Below are positions 38,524-48,428 of a DNA stretch of 64,000 nucleotides, piece after piece. Numbering within the stretch: the stretch's first letter is position 1; every line of letters begins with the position of its first letter. The stretch is taken from NCBI RefSeq assembly GCF_003570725.1, contig NZ_QWVS01000015.1, forward strand, positions 124,001 through 188,000, read 5' to 3'. The notes under the pieces are model-generated. The model was not told the DNA's origin. It searched no databases and worked only from the letters and a program-made list of their open reading frames with translations. A program made the translations under genes and the position numbers. The stretch is from Peribacillus asahii (GTDB lineage Bacteria > Bacillota > Bacilli > Bacillales > DSM-1321).

Positions 38524-39009
38524 TTATGATCTTGCTCGTAAAAACCTTCTTTTTGGGGATGCTTCTTTTCCTTCTTGTTCATTCGACGATTCTGGTTGTT
38601 GCTTTCTTGCCTTCCACTTATCGCGCATCTCTAAGGCAATATTTCCCCACTGCACGATTTGTGAAATTTTTTCTTGATTGTTGTCGATCTCGGTTATCAC
38701 TTTATTCGAAACCTTCTGAATAGAAGTATTGAAGCTTTGGATTGACGTACCAACTTCTTTCACAGCAATAACAGCTGTGTTTAAGTTTTCGGATTTCTGC
38801 TTTAAATCCTCTGCTAAAGCATTGGTTTTATGTAATAATTCTGTTGTTTCTGTCGTAATTCCCTTCAGTTGACCCTCTAATCCAGTTAATGTATGTGCAA
38901 CACTGTTTAACGTAATTTGCAGCGATGTTAATGTCTTCGCTACATATATAACAAGCACGAGAAAAGCAATCGCAATAATTGCCGCACTTATATACAAAAT
39001 AATCTCCAT
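38524..39009 (-). CDS. ytxG: YtxG, DUF948 membrane protein
   Basis: 161-residue protein with an N-terminal membrane segment ([23 protein letters not shown]) followed by a coiled coil of heptad-like Leu/Thr/Glu ([19 protein letters not shown]), as in DUF948. The C-terminus is basic. First gene of ytxGHJ, start with AGGTGTCTT and GGAGG just upstream. A sigma-H-like promoter lies about 165 bases upstream. Confidence 0.92.
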   Translation of the reverse strand: MEIILYISAAIIAIAFLVLVIYVAKTLTSLQITLNSVAHTLTGLEGQLKGITTETTELLHKTNALAEDLKQKSENLNTAVIAVKEVGTSIQSFNTSIQKVSNKVITEIDNNQEKISQIVQWGNIALEMRDKWKARKQQPESSNEQEGKEASPKRRFLRARS

Positions 39010-39173
39010 AAGACACCTCCAAAATATCCAATACGCCTATCGAGACATATCATTCTATAGATCATTATTTTAACTCTATCTATTCAATATACTCTATTAT
39101 ATCAATCACAGGAAACTTTTCTAACCGTTTATATGACATTTTAAATAGCATAAATGTTTTTCCTTTTTTTTAC

Positions 39174-39198
39174 ATTCTACAACCAATCCAAAATTCCT
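39174..39198 (-). promoter_or_regulatory. Sigma-H-type promoter of ytxGHJ
   Basis: On the minus strand AGGAATTT and GAAT are separated by 13 bases (in the context AAAGGAATTT ... TAGAATG), matching the sigma-H consensus closely. The B. subtilis ytxGHJ operon is known to be read by sigma-H and sigma-B. I found no sigma-B promoter in this gap. Confidence 0.65.
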
Positions 39199-39372
39199 TT
39201 TACATTTTCCAAAATACGTTAAAAAATATTATAAAAGAAAAGATAATCGACTTACCTAGACAACAATTCATCATATTATACATATTCCTTATTATATAGC
39301 AGATTTTTAGCCCATTTCATATAAGACCGTAATCTCACGCTTGACCAACAATATTGTTTAACTCGACCTATT
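39199..39372. other. Rest of ytxG-murC gap, nothing recognised
   Basis: AT-rich sequence upstream of the sigma-H-like promoter, without reading frames, hairpins or repeats that I can support. Confidence 0.4.
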
Positions 39373-39413
39373 AAAAAATGCCTCTAAATTATAAATTTAG
39401 AGGCATTTTTTTC
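39373..39413 (-). terminator. murC terminator
   Basis: AATGCCTCTAAATT / AATTTAGAGGCATT palindrome with T run on both strands, directly after murC. Confidence 0.88.
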
Positions 39414-39415
39414 TA

Positions 39416-40720
39416 TTACTTCACTTGTAATAATTGCTCATAGGCCACCTGGAACTTTTGAATATCTCCAGCACCCATAAAAAGAATAACGCTATTTTCA
39501 TGTTGTTGTAAAACAGATGTTTCATCTTCTTTAAGCAACTTAGCACCTGGAATTTTCTCTTGAAGATCTTCAATAGAAAGTTTTCCTTGGTTTTCACGAG
39601 CGGATCCAAATATATCACATAAGTACACTTTATCAGCTAAATTTAAACTATCTGCAAATTGAGTAATAAATTTTTGTGTTCTTGTAAACGTATGTGGTTG
39701 GAAAACAGCCACAATTTCACGGTTTGGATATTTTTGACGTGCTGAATCAATAGTCGCCGTAATCTCTGTTGGATGATGTGCATAATCATCAATTAAAATT
39801 TGACTACCGATTTCTTTTTCCGTAAATCGACGCTTTACCCCACCAAATGTTTTCAAGCGAGCTTTTATTACTTCTGTATCTAAGTGCTCGTATTTACAAA
39901 GGGCGATCACACCTAAAGCATTTAGTACACTATGTTTTCCGAATGTTGGAATCGTGAATGTTTCATAAAAGGTATTACGGACATACACATCAAACGTTGT
40001 ACCTTCTTCTGTAACAGAAATATTTTTTCCTTGAAAGTCATTTTCTTCAGCAAAACCATATAGAATGACAGGTACTTTCGCTTGGATGCTTTGTAATTGT
40101 TCATCATCTCCGCATGCAATAATTCCTTTGTTCACTTGTAAAGCCATTGTTTGGAATGCATCAAAAACATCTTCAATGTTTGCATAATAATCAGGATGAT
40201 CAAAATCAATATTCGTCATAATGGCATAGTCTGGATAATACGAAAGAAAGTGCCGACGATACTCACACGCCTCAAATACGAAATACTCCGATTGCTCAAC
40301 GCCTTTTCCTGTCCCATCACCAATTAAATAGGAAGTGGGCTTCACTCCACCCATTACATGGGCAAGTAATCCTGTTGTCGATGTTTTCCCATGCGCGCCA
40401 GTAACCGCTACACTTGTAAAGTTTTTCAAAAAGTCACCAAGGAAACGATGGTAACGAACAATCGGTAATCCTAATTCTGTAGCCCGCATAATTTCAGGAT
40501 GGGTATCCGGAAATGCATTCCCCGCAATAACTGTCATGCCTGGCTTAATATTTTCTTCACTAAACGGAAGAATTGTAATTCCTGCTTTTTCTAAAGCTAT
40601 TTGTGTAAAAAATTGTTTTTCATAATCGGAACCTTGTACTTCCAATTTTAAGTCATGAAGTACTTGTGCTAACGCACTCATCCCCGATCCTTTAATTCCC
40701 ACAAAATGGTAAACAGTCAT
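39416..40720 (-). CDS. murC: UDP-N-acetylmuramate-L-alanine ligase
   Basis: Adds L-alanine to UDP-MurNAc, the first peptide step of peptidoglycan precursor synthesis. 434 residues; N-terminal Rossmann [20 protein letters not shown]-binding [14 protein letters not shown] near 106, central [20 protein letters not shown] then DFDHPDY, and a C-terminal ligase domain with [10 protein letters not shown]. The ATG at 40720 follows GGAGG. Located between ytxG and sftA as in B. subtilis, probably its own unit. Confidence 0.98.
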   Translation of the reverse strand: MTVYHFVGIKGSGMSALAQVLHDLKLEVQGSDYEKQFFTQIALEKAGITILPFSEENIKPGMTVIAGNAFPDTHPEIMRATELGLPIVRYHRFLGDFLKNFTSVAVTGAHGKTSTTGLLAHVMGGVKPTSYLIGDGTGKGVEQSEYFVFEACEYRRHFLSYYPDYAIMTNIDFDHPDYYANIEDVFDAFQTMALQVNKGIIACGDDEQLQSIQAKVPVILYGFAEENDFQGKNISVTEEGTTFDVYVRNTFYETFTIPTFGKHSVLNALGVIALCKYEHLDTEVIKARLKTFGGVKRRFTEKEIGSQILIDDYAHHPTEITATIDSARQKYPNREIVAVFQPHTFTRTQKFITQFADSLNLADKVYLCDIFGSARENQGKLSIEDLQEKIPGAKLLKEDETSVLQQHENSVILFMGAGDIQKFQVAYEQLLQVK

Positions 40721-40955
40721 ATGAAGAACCTCCACCAATCGTCTATCTGTATGACAGTATATGACGTCATTCGTTTATTTGTTTTCTGCACAATTTATCA
40801 TTTCTTCAATATTTATTAATCAACAAATCAATATTATATCACTTTTTTTTTCATTCAACCATGTCAGCCAGATGGTATTTCAACATGACTTTGGTTTTTC
40901 TTGATAATTATCCCTTATTCGATTTCTTATTATATACAATTGAAGCCATATAGGT

Positions 40956-43900
40956 TCAATGATTTGCTGAATTCGCATCAAGCAAAAATTCTAATTCTTC
41001 CTCAGAAATCAATACTTCACGAGGTTTACTTCCTCTTGATTCAGAAATAATTCCTTGCTGCTCCATCATCTCTATTAACCTTGCAGCCCTGTTATATCCT
41101 ACACGAAAACGCCGTTGAATGCTTGAGGCCGAAGCAGCATGTTGGCTTACAACAAACTCACATGCTTCTAAAAATAATTCATCTGTGTCTTCTGTCACTT
41201 GAGCCCGACTTAATAAATCTTCCTGCTCAAATAAATAGTTCGGTTGTTGTTCATTTTTAACATGATTCACAACTTGATCAATTTCATCATCACTGACGAA
41301 TGTACCTTGCAAGCGCACGGTTTTCGATGATCCATTTTCAGCAAATAACATATCGCCGCGACCAAGCAACTTTTCCGCACCGCCACTGTCAATAATCGTG
41401 CGCGAGTCTACTTGTGAAGATACAGAAAAAGCGACCCTAGTTGGAATATTGGCCTTAATTAACCCAGTAATAACATCCACTGATGGGCGCTGTGTAGCGA
41501 CAATTAAATGAATGCCGCAAGCACGCGCTTTTTGAGCAATTCGACAAATTGCTTCCTCCACATCTGCTGGAGACATCATCATAAGGTCAGCTAATTCATC
41601 GATAATAATGACGATATATGGCAGCTTGTTCGAATATTGACGGGCAAGTTCAGCTTGTTCATTAAACTTCGTAATATCTCGAACACCTGCGTGTACAAAT
41701 AATTCATAGCGGCGCTCCATCTCCTCAACCGCCCATTTTAAAGCCGCTGTTGCCGCTTTAACATCCGTAATAACAGGACTAACTAAATGAGGAATTCGAT
41801 TATAAGGCGCAAGCTCAACCATCTTAGGATCAATTAACATTAATTTTAACTCCTGAGGTGTCGCTTTATATAAAAGACTAACGAGCATCGTATTGATGCA
41901 TACACTTTTCCCTGATCCTGTTTGCCCTGCAATTAAACCGTGCGGCATTTTACGCAAATCGGTTACAATCGGTTGACCAGCAATATCAAGCCCCATCACA
42001 ACGGCCAATGGAGACGGGTGATTTTGGAATACATCACTTTCTAATACTTCGCGTAAAAAAACCGCCTTACTTTTTCGATTTGGAATTTCAATCCCGATTG
42101 TATGCTTACCTGGAATAGGTGCTTCCATTCGCATATCCTGGGCAGCCAAACTTAATTTAATATCATCCATTAAGTTTGTTACTTTACTCACCTTCACACC
42201 AGGCTCTGGATACACCTCAAACTGCGTAACTGCCGGGCCTTGTGTAACATTGACAACTTTCGCACGAACATTGAAGTTTTTCAATGTTTCGTTTAATAAA
42301 ATCATTTGCTCCTCTAACCATTCGTCATCATTCTCCGTCATTGTTGGAGGTGTAAGCAATTCGATATCAGGAAACATGTAGTATGGATTTTCTCCCACTT
42401 CTTCAGGTGAATCTGTTCCGATAGAAGTATTTGCTTGTTCAACCTGTTCTGTTTCGACAATATTTTCCACAATTGGTTCTGCTTCAACGATGTTGTCCGG
42501 CACTAGTTGAATAATCGGTGCCTCTTCTTCTCTACTCGCCAACTCTGTTGCTTCCATCTTGGGCTTTTCTTCAATATTTGGCGTTGTGGAAGCCGTTTTC
42601 GGGACAGCACTTCTTGTAACTGGCACAACCTTTTTACTTGTTCCTTGATAACTCGGAAAGTTCATACGCTTATGATCTTGCTTTAGCATAACAACATTAA
42701 ATGGAATATGTTTTTTTCGCGGTTGTTCCTTCTTTGTTTCCCCTACTCTCGTATCTGCGGCTGCAGGCCCTACTTTCTCCTCTGCAGCAACAGCAACAAC
42801 AGGTTGAACAACCTCATTCGCCTCTTTCTCCATTACCGGCGGGTCTATCGATTCTGCTGCGTCACTCTTTCGATAAACAGCGGGAATTTCCAATTCCTTC
42901 TCTAAGTGATTAGAAGATACAGGCTCTACTTTCTCCTCTGCAACAGCAGGTTGGACAACCACAGGCTCCTCTTTTTCTATCACTCGCGGGTCTATCGATT
43001 CTTGTACGTTACTCTTTCGATAAACAGCGGGAATTTCTAATTCCTTCTCTAGGTGATTAGAAGATGCAGGCTCTACTTTCTCCTCTGCAACAGCGGGTTG
43101 GACAACTACAGGCTCCTCTTCCCCTATTACCGGCAGTTCTATCAATTCTGCTGCGTCGCTCTTTCGATAAACAGTTGGAATTTCCGATTCCTTCTCTAGG
43201 TGGTTAGAAGATGCAGGCTTTACTTTCTCCTCTACAACAGCGGGTTGGACAACCACAGGCTCCTCTTTTTCTATCACTCGCAGGTCTATCGATTCTGCTG
43301 TGTTGCTCTTTCGATAAACAGTTGGAATTTCCGATTCCTTCTCTAGGTGGTTAGAAGATGCAGGCTTTACTTTCTCCCCTGCAACAGCGGGTTGGGCAAC
43401 CACGGGCTCCTCTTTTTCTATCACTCGCGGGTCTATCGATTCTGCTGTATTGCTTTTTCGATAAAGTACTGGAATTTCCGACTCCTTCTCTAGTTGATAA
43501 GAAGAATCGGGGGTCGTTTCTAATTCGAACTCTACAACTTCCTCTCTCTGCCTTACTTGCTTCTGCGGTCGATGAAACCCATAAATCGGAGAAGGAATTT
43601 CTGTCGGGCGAAACGGTTTTTTCGGTGTAACGGATTTTAATTCTGATTCAGGATGAGCTGGCCTTGCTGCTGTAGCAGAAAGCTTTTGATTAACCTTTTC
43701 TTGAAGAGGGACTTTCTCTGGTATTCGCGTCTCATCCTTCACGCGATTATTACGTATCTTTCTTTTCGGTAATGGCTCTTCATCGGGAATCAGCGGAAAT
43801 TTAAATTGTCCTTTTGGATATTGATACAAAACTTTCGTATCCGGGTCATTCATCGATGTACTTTTACGCTGTAAAGTTTGTTTCTCTTGTATATGTTCTC

Positions 43901-44027
43901 TTGGAAGCTTAACCGCCTCTCGGTTCTTCACTTCATCAAAATCTGGCTCTTCATCTATGACAATTTCTTCTATCTCGACAGTCTCTTCTACTAAAAACCA
44001 ATTTTTCATTTTTTTGAACCATTTCAA
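40956..44027 (-). CDS. sftA: Soluble DNA translocase SftA (FtsK/SpoIIIE family)
   Basis: ATP-driven DNA pump that moves chromosome ends away from the closing septum. 1023 residues without transmembrane segments, unlike SpoIIIE. Residues 1-550 are a charged linker with five tandem 49-residue repeats at 175-421. The motor starts near 560: Walker A GQTGSGKSVCINTML near 708, Walker B YIVIIIDELADLMM near 806, and a C-terminal gamma winged helix (SIQRRFRVGYNRAARLIEMM) for KOPS-like sites. Start is TTG at 44027 with a weak GAG site, or the ATG six codons on. B. subtilis SftA is about 950 residues, so the linker is longer here. Confidence 0.95.
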   Translation of the reverse strand: MKWFKKMKNWFLVEETVEIEEIVIDEEPDFDEVKNREAVKLPREHIQEKQTLQRKSTSMNDPDTKVLYQYPKGQFKFPLIPDEEPLPKRKIRNNRVKDETRIPEKVPLQEKVNQKLSATAARPAHPESELKSVTPKKPFRPTEIPSPIYGFHRPQKQVRQREEVVEFELETTPDSSYQLEKESEIPVLYRKSNTAESIDPRVIEKEEPVVAQPAVAGEKVKPASSNHLEKESEIPTVYRKSNTAESIDLRVIEKEEPVVVQPAVVEEKVKPASSNHLEKESEIPTVYRKSDAAELIELPVIGEEEPVVVQPAVAEEKVEPASSNHLEKELEIPAVYRKSNVQESIDPRVIEKEEPVVVQPAVAEEKVEPVSSNHLEKELEIPAVYRKSDAAESIDPPVMEKEANEVVQPVVAVAAEEKVGPAAADTRVGETKKEQPRKKHIPFNVVMLKQDHKRMNFPSYQGTSKKVVPVTRSAVPKTASTTPNIEEKPKMEATELASREEEAPIIQLVPDNIVEAEPIVENIVETEQVEQANTSIGTDSPEEVGENPYYMFPDIELLTPPTMTENDDEWLEEQMILLNETLKNFNVRAKVVNVTQGPAVTQFEVYPEPGVKVSKVTNLMDDIKLSLAAQDMRMEAPIPGKHTIGIEIPNRKSKAVFLREVLESDVFQNHPSPLAVVMGLDIAGQPIVTDLRKMPHGLIAGQTGSGKSVCINTMLVSLLYKATPQELKLMLIDPKMVELAPYNRIPHLVSPVITDVKAATAALKWAVEEMERRYELFVHAGVRDITKFNEQAELARQYSNKLPYIVIIIDELADLMMMSPADVEEAICRIAQKARACGIHLIVATQRPSVDVITGLIKANIPTRVAFSVSSQVDSRTIIDSGGAEKLLGRGDMLFAENGSSKTVRLQGTFVSDDEIDQVVNHVKNEQQPNYLFEQEDLLSRAQVTEDTDELFLEACEFVVSQHAASASSIQRRFRVGYNRAARLIEMMEQQGIISESRGSKPREVLISEEELEFLLDANSANH
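42765..43505 (-). repeat. Five tandem 147-bp repeats within sftA
   Basis: Five consecutive units of about 49 codons, each of the type SSNHLEKESEIP then YRKS, ESID, VIEKEEPVVVQPAV, EEKVKPA. Units 2 and 3 and units 4 and 5 are the most alike, and the last is two codons longer. Net acidic, disordered-looking. Confidence 0.93.
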
Positions 44028-44222
44028 AATTTATCACTCTTTCTAGCTTATTATGAAGTTAATTCTACCAGTAATTTATAAAATATCGAGTAAAATTGTG
44101 TAGATTAGGAAATTGTATGTATTTTTTCATAAGAATCTCCATGAAACTATTTCTATTATAGTAGTCCTAATCTATAATACGATATAAATAATAATTATTA
44201 TACAGTTGAGGAGGTTTTTACC

Positions 44223-44849
44223 ATAAGAGAAAATTATGTAATTTTCACTATCGCTATTGTAGCAGGCTTATCATTCGGCTTTTTTCAAATTCAGCCTCAT
44301 TACTTCGTCATCGTCTTTATTCCGTTCGTACTTTTAATTGGAATAATAAAGCTCTATCCATCCCTTTTTGCTAATAATATTGATCGAATTGAAAAATTTC
44401 TTATTCGTAATAAGAAACAACCTATCTATCAATTGACCTATGCATTGGCGAACCACCTAGATATGGAAGCAAAAGAAGCATACAACAAGATTATCCTAAA
44501 ATATACCCATCCCACAAAATTAGCACAATTCCAAGTGCTATATGCACTGTACAGAAAAGATATAAAAACGGCTAAAACGGTTTTAAACGATGTAAAATCC
44601 CCCGAGCTCAAACTATATTATGAGATACAAATTGCTTTAGAGGAAAATGACCTAGAAAAAAGCCGACTTCTCATTCAAGATGTAAAAAAGATATGGATGA
44701 AAAATGCTGTAGAAGCAGACATTCTTCACAAAGAGGGAAATTTAGAACAAGCTAGAACCTATGCCCAACAGTCCATCAAAAGAACAAGAGGCATTCAAAA
44801 GTATACGTTAACCAAACACTTTGAATCTCTTTTAAACAAAGCTGCATAA
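44223..44849 (+). CDS. Membrane protein with helical repeat tail, apparent AUA start
   Basis: Open frame of 208 codons. GAGGAGG at 44208-44214 is a perfect ribosome site, and eight bases later, at 44223, the in-frame codon is ATA; no ATG, GTG or TTG occurs in frame until TTG at 44433, which would delete both membrane segments. The predicted product has two N-terminal membrane spans (VIFTIAIVAGLSFGFF and FVIVFIPFVLLIGIIK) and a TPR-like helical tail. In-frame composition and the membrane segments argue that translation starts near 44223. I do not recognise a named family. It lies where B. subtilis has ytpR, but on the other strand. Confidence 0.7.
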   Translation: MRENYVIFTIAIVAGLSFGFFQIQPHYFVIVFIPFVLLIGIIKLYPSLFANNIDRIEKFLIRNKKQPIYQLTYALANHLDMEAKEAYNKIILKYTHPTKLAQFQVLYALYRKDIKTAKTVLNDVKSPELKLYYEIQIALEENDLEKSRLLIQDVKKIWMKNAVEADILHKEGNLEQARTYAQQSIKRTRGIQKYTLTKHFESLLNKAA

Positions 44850-44868
44850 AGTAAAACTTTCATTGAAT

Positions 44869-44913
44869 AAAGAAACAAGACTGCTTTCGCCAATGAGCAG
44901 TCTTGTTTCTTCA
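44869..44913. terminator. Bidirectional terminator
   Basis: GAAACAAGACTGCT and AGCAGTCTTGTTTC form a 14-base-pair stem between convergent genes (the membrane protein gene and ytpQ). Confidence 0.9.
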
Positions 44914-44916
44914 GTA

Positions 44917-45720
44917 TTATTCACGTTTTTTATTTTTTCCTAAGATAAAGATTGGCTCTAATTCGCCTTCTTCATATAAAAATGAAAGAGCAGTAATCGG
45001 TACATGTCCGCTTGCAAAGAAACTCATCGCCATTTGGGCCAAAACATCGTAACCTGTGTCATTTTGCACATCCGCAATAATAATGACATCTTGATGAGGA
45101 ATAGCCAGTGCCATCGTTCCTTGAATCTTTTCCTTCATCTCACGAAGCCAAACGTCATTCACAATGCGACTTGCGTCGTACCCATCATTTGTATTTAAAA
45201 AATAAAACGTATTACCCGCAACCGTATCAGTTTTAACTTCTGTTGAAAGCGAACGTACGTTAAAACGGGCGACTTCACGAATTCTCTCGGCTTGCCACTG
45301 TTCACGCTCTAACATGCGTTCATCGATTAGACGATACGTATTACCTAAATCAAGTGCATAGAAAATGCGCGTCTCCGCTGTGTGCTCATCGAATAGAAAA
45401 GAATTTCCTTCTTCTGCTTCAGTCGGGAAAGATGTCGAACGAATAACAGGAAATATCGATTTTTCCTGTCCAGCCATTCGATGTTCTTCCCCCATAACCT
45501 GCAACGCTTCCTCTACATAATAAGCGACTTCTTCAATAGCCTTCTCTTGTACCAACTCGTAATTCGCAATGACTCTCGGTAATTCAATGGTGATTCCCTT
45601 ACCTGTTTTCACATTCTCAATTCGTAATGTATCCTGTTGACTATTAAATTGAAACGTGCGATTTTCATCTGCTAATCGTTCTTTTAATAAATTCGTTAAT
45701 TTCTTGCTGTTCATTTTCAT
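44917..45720 (-). CDS. ytpQ: YtpQ, DUF1444 protein
   Basis: 267-residue cytoplasmic protein of the DUF1444 family, present in most bacilli and of unknown function. The sequence is mainly mixed alpha/beta with a conserved [19 protein letters not shown] near residue 48 and a central [20 protein letters not shown]. No enzyme motif is visible. It is read after ytpP on the same strand with a GC-rich hairpin between them. In B. subtilis it sits with ytpP and ytpR. Confidence 0.9.
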   Translation of the reverse strand: MKMNSKKLTNLLKERLADENRTFQFNSQQDTLRIENVKTGKGITIELPRVIANYELVQEKAIEEVAYYVEEALQVMGEEHRMAGQEKSIFPVIRSTSFPTEAEEGNSFLFDEHTAETRIFYALDLGNTYRLIDERMLEREQWQAERIREVARFNVRSLSTEVKTDTVAGNTFYFLNTNDGYDASRIVNDVWLREMKEKIQGTMALAIPHQDVIIIADVQNDTGYDVLAQMAMSFFASGHVPITALSFLYEEGELEPIFILGKNKKRE

Positions 45721-45736
45721 GCTTAAGTCCTCCTTT

Positions 45737-45782
45737 GCAGAAAAAATGAGAAGGGCCCCCTAACTGAGAAAGGGCCCCTCCA
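45737..45782 (-). terminator. GC-rich terminator after ytpP
   Basis: Minus strand AGGGGCCC and GGGCCCTT pair across a loop with CTCAGTTA, followed by CTCATTTTTT. Confidence 0.8.
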
Positions 45783-45797
45783 TTGATGGAAGTTTCA
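45779..45797 (-). repeat. Fragment of the dispersed hairpin repeat
   Basis: CCATTGATGGAAGTTTCAC (plus strand) matches CCACTGATGGAAGCTTCAC of the 49372 copy at 17 of 19 positions. It overlaps the start of the ytpP terminator. Confidence 0.5.
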
Positions 45798-45799
45798 CA

Positions 45800-46111
45800 T
45801 TATAAACCTTGAATGAAATCCTCAATTTCTTGTTGTGTTTTACGGTCCTTGCTTACAAAGCGTCCTAATTCTTTTCCATTTTCATAAGCGATAAAACTTG
45901 GAATACCAAACACATCGTTTGCAGCGCACACATCAATGAATTGATCACGATCTACATGAATGAACGTAAACTCAGGAAACTTCGCTTCAATTTCAGGTAA
46001 GATTGGTTCGATTACACGGCAGTCTCCGCACCAATCTGCTGAAAAAAGAAAAATATGTTTCCCTTCATTTTTTAATGTCTCATATTGTTCTTCTGATTGT
46101 AATTGTTGCAT
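45800..46111 (-). CDS. ytpP: Thioredoxin-like protein YtpP
   Basis: 103-residue thioredoxin-fold protein with the redox motif WCGDC (residues 27-31), which differs from WCGPC of thioredoxin 1, so its midpoint potential or partner may differ. The cis-proline loop FGIPSF is present. ATG at 46111 has GGAGGA eight bases upstream; the frame extends seven codons further but without a site. Likely a general disulfide reductase; partners are unknown. Confidence 0.92.
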   Translation of the reverse strand: MQQLQSEEQYETLKNEGKHIFLFSADWCGDCRVIEPILPEIEAKFPEFTFIHVDRDQFIDVCAANDVFGIPSFIAYENGKELGRFVSKDRKTQQEIEDFIQGL

Positions 46112-46169
46112 GTTGTCATCCTCCACTTTCATAATGTCATAAGTATGATTATATCAAACTGTGCACGCT

Positions 46170-46688
46170 TCAACCATTGATATACAATCTCTGATGATAT
46201 TCATATTGTCCAAGCAGCATGCTCATGATATGTTCAAACATTTTCACTCGGGTCATCCGCTCATTTGTAAACACACCAATGGCCCCTTCTTTTTTACGAA
46301 TATTCGCTTTTTGAGTAAAATCCTCCATCACAGGACCAAGCTCTTCACCCTGTTCTAACCGTTTCGCTACAACATCAGGTAAAACGATGCGCGCTCCACC
46401 CGCAACCCAAACTCCACCGTCTCTAGTTGTCATCGCGCCCCAATTACAAAGGAATAAGCCCTGCTTCGTTTGCACAACTCCCCCTTCAAGACCAATGCCA
46501 ATCTCTGCATCACTATGCTGTAAACAATTTTTCGCGCGATTGACGGCACCTTCAATAGTTTCTTCATCTGAAAATGGTTGAGTAGACACACCGCTTTCTA
46601 CTGATAAAGAGAGCACCTCTGCTTCCGAAAACACCTTCATCACAGCTTGAACTTTCGCTGGATTCTTACTACCTACAGCTACTCTCAT
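46170..46688 (-). CDS. DUF84-family inosine/xanthosine triphosphatase
   Basis: 172-residue protein matching the YjjX/DUF84 fold, which cleaves ITP and XTP (house-cleaning of damaged purine nucleotides). Substrate-loop SKNPAKVQAV near residue 8, EETIEGAVNRAKNCL near 43 and the catalytic GIGLEGGVV near 65 are conserved. Chosen ATG is 46688; the frame is open 22 codons upstream, overlapping the end of ytoP, but the family starts MRVAVGSKN. The ribosome site (GATGGTG) is weak, so translational coupling to ytoP is possible. Confidence 0.82.
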   Translation of the reverse strand: MRVAVGSKNPAKVQAVMKVFSEAEVLSLSVESGVSTQPFSDEETIEGAVNRAKNCLQHSDAEIGIGLEGGVVQTKQGLFLCNWGAMTTRDGGVWVAGGARIVLPDVVAKRLEQGEELGPVMEDFTQKANIRKKEGAIGVFTNERMTRVKMFEHIMSMLLGQYEYHQRLYING

Positions 46689-46707
46689 GTTGACACACCA
46701 TCTTTTC

Positions 46708-47781
46708 TTATCCGTTATTCTTAATTGTTTCAAATGTTGTTTTATCACATGCACGCACTAATTTTCCAATTAATTCACGTGCGGCTGCATAGTCATCTAC
46801 ATGCATAATTGAAGCATGTGTATGGATATAGCGAGCACAGATGCCGATTACCGAACTTGGAATACCTTCATTGGCAATATGTACTTTACCAGCATCCGTT
46901 CCGCCTTGAGATACATAGTATTGATATGGAATATTATGCGTTTCCGCTGTATCCAAAATAAATTCTCTCATTCCTCGATGTGTAACCATCGTTCGATCAA
47001 AAATGCGCAATAATGCTCCTTTACCCAGTTGACCAAATTCCTTTTTATTTCCTGAAGCATCATTGGCTGGGCTAGCATCTAATGCAAAGAATATGTCAGG
47101 CTTAATAAGTGAGGCTGCTGTTTGCGCTCCTCGTAAGCCAACTTCCTCTTGAACCGTAGCCCCTGAATAAAGAGTATTCGGTAATGTTTCCCCTTGTACA
47201 TCTTTTAACAATTCAATAGCTAATCCGCAGCCATAGCGATTATCCCACGCTTTAGCAAGAATTTTCTTCTTATTAGCAAGCGGAGTAAATGGACAGATTG
47301 GGACAATTTGTTGCCCGGGTTTAATGCCAATTTGTTTAGCATCTTCTTTATCATCCGCGCCAATATCAATTAACATATTTTTAATATCCATTGGTTTAGC
47401 ACGAAGCGTTTCATTTAATAAATGCGGGGGAACGGAACCAATGACTCCAATTACCGGTCCATTATCCGTAATAATTTGAACGCGTTGTGCCATTAGCACT
47501 TGGCTCCACCAACCACCTAATGGCTGAAAACGAATCATACCATTATCCGTAATAGACGTAACCATAAAGCCAACTTCGTCCATATGGCCTGCTACAAGAA
47601 CAGTTGGACCGTCTGCATTTCCTTTTTTTAAGCCGAAAATACTTCCAAGACGATCTTGAACAATTTCATCTGCATATTTTTCAAGCTCACTACGCATAAA
47701 AGCACGAACAGCATGCTCATTACCTGAAGTACCAGGCAATTCTGTTAACGTTTTAAATAGAGATAAAGTTTCATCATTCAT
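46708..47781 (-). CDS. ytoP: M42-family aminopeptidase YtoP
   Basis: 357-residue metallo-aminopeptidase of the M42 (glutamyl aminopeptidase/tetrahedral) family. Metal ligands and catalytic residues are in [12 protein letters not shown] near residue 66, [11 protein letters not shown] near 179, [10 protein letters not shown] near 213, ALDASPAND near 234 and the C-terminal [12 protein letters not shown]. Such enzymes form cytosolic dodecamers that trim peptides. It is in the usual bacillus position between ytpP and ytzB. Confidence 0.93.
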   Translation of the reverse strand: MNDETLSLFKTLTELPGTSGNEHAVRAFMRSELEKYADEIVQDRLGSIFGLKKGNADGPTVLVAGHMDEVGFMVTSITDNGMIRFQPLGGWWSQVLMAQRVQIITDNGPVIGVIGSVPPHLLNETLRAKPMDIKNMLIDIGADDKEDAKQIGIKPGQQIVPICPFTPLANKKKILAKAWDNRYGCGLAIELLKDVQGETLPNTLYSGATVQEEVGLRGAQTAASLIKPDIFFALDASPANDASGNKKEFGQLGKGALLRIFDRTMVTHRGMREFILDTAETHNIPYQYYVSQGGTDAGKVHIANEGIPSSVIGICARYIHTHASIMHVDDYAAARELIGKLVRACDKTTFETIKNNG

Positions 47782-47951
47782 TTTGATTTCCCCTTAACTT
47801 ACGATTTTTCTTTCCTACTCTATATTCTACAGAAACTTTTAGGAAGTTACCATCAGACTCACTTGGAGAAAACTTCAAATTATTAGGCAACCTTTCCATT
47901 CTTCTGTATACTAGAAAATAAGAAATAAAAAAGGACATTGGAGGAGACACA

Positions 47952-48272
47952 ATGAATTGGAAAAGCTTTTTATTAGGTGCTGCCGCTGGATTGGCTGCTG
48001 GGATCATCACAAAAGAATTACTTGGTCCATCTGGACATGCTTCTCCAGAAAAAGTACTAGCGGATGTTAAAGAAAAATTGAAGAAAAGCGGTCAAATTTA
48101 CGGTTCATGGATTATGATGAAGCCTGAAACATATGTAAAAAACGAAGTGGAATACGAAGTATATAACGGTGGAATTACACGGAGCACCGATGACAAACGT
48201 GAGCAATTTGAATTTGTGGCCGATGCTAAAACCGGAACATTATTGGAATTAAATGTACGAGCCGCTGATTAA
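47952..48272 (+). CDS. ytzB: YtzB, PepSY-domain protein
   Basis: 106-residue protein with an N-terminal hydrophobic segment (KSFLLGAAAGLAAGIITKELL), which can act as a signal or membrane anchor, and a PepSY-like region at about 55-100 (EVEYEVYNGGITRSTDDK). PepSY domains are thought to inhibit secreted proteases. Start after GGAGGAGA. Divergent from ytoP, as in B. subtilis. Confidence 0.9.
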   Translation: MNWKSFLLGAAAGLAAGIITKELLGPSGHASPEKVLADVKEKLKKSGQIYGSWIMMKPETYVKNEVEYEVYNGGITRSTDDKREQFEFVADAKTGTLLELNVRAAD

Positions 48273-48344
48273 TGTTGTGTGAAAGGCTGATATTAAATCA
48301 GTCTTTTTAATATTTATATACTACAGTACTTTTCGTGCGCAATT

Positions 48345-48428
48345 CGAGATTCATGCACAAACACTAAACAAGCCATGCACTATATGCACAGCTTGTTCTT
48401 TCTCCACATTATGGAGGTTTCACTTCCT
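48345..48428 (-). terminator. Probable ytnP terminator
   Basis: Minus-strand AACAAGC...GCTTGTT with inner TGTGCA / TGCATG between the convergent ytzB and ytnP; boundaries approximate. Confidence 0.55.

Noticed and set aside
42701-42913. Plus-strand reading frames inside sftA and similar frames inside other genes
   Set aside because: These are antisense shadows of real genes; no ribosome site or family match.
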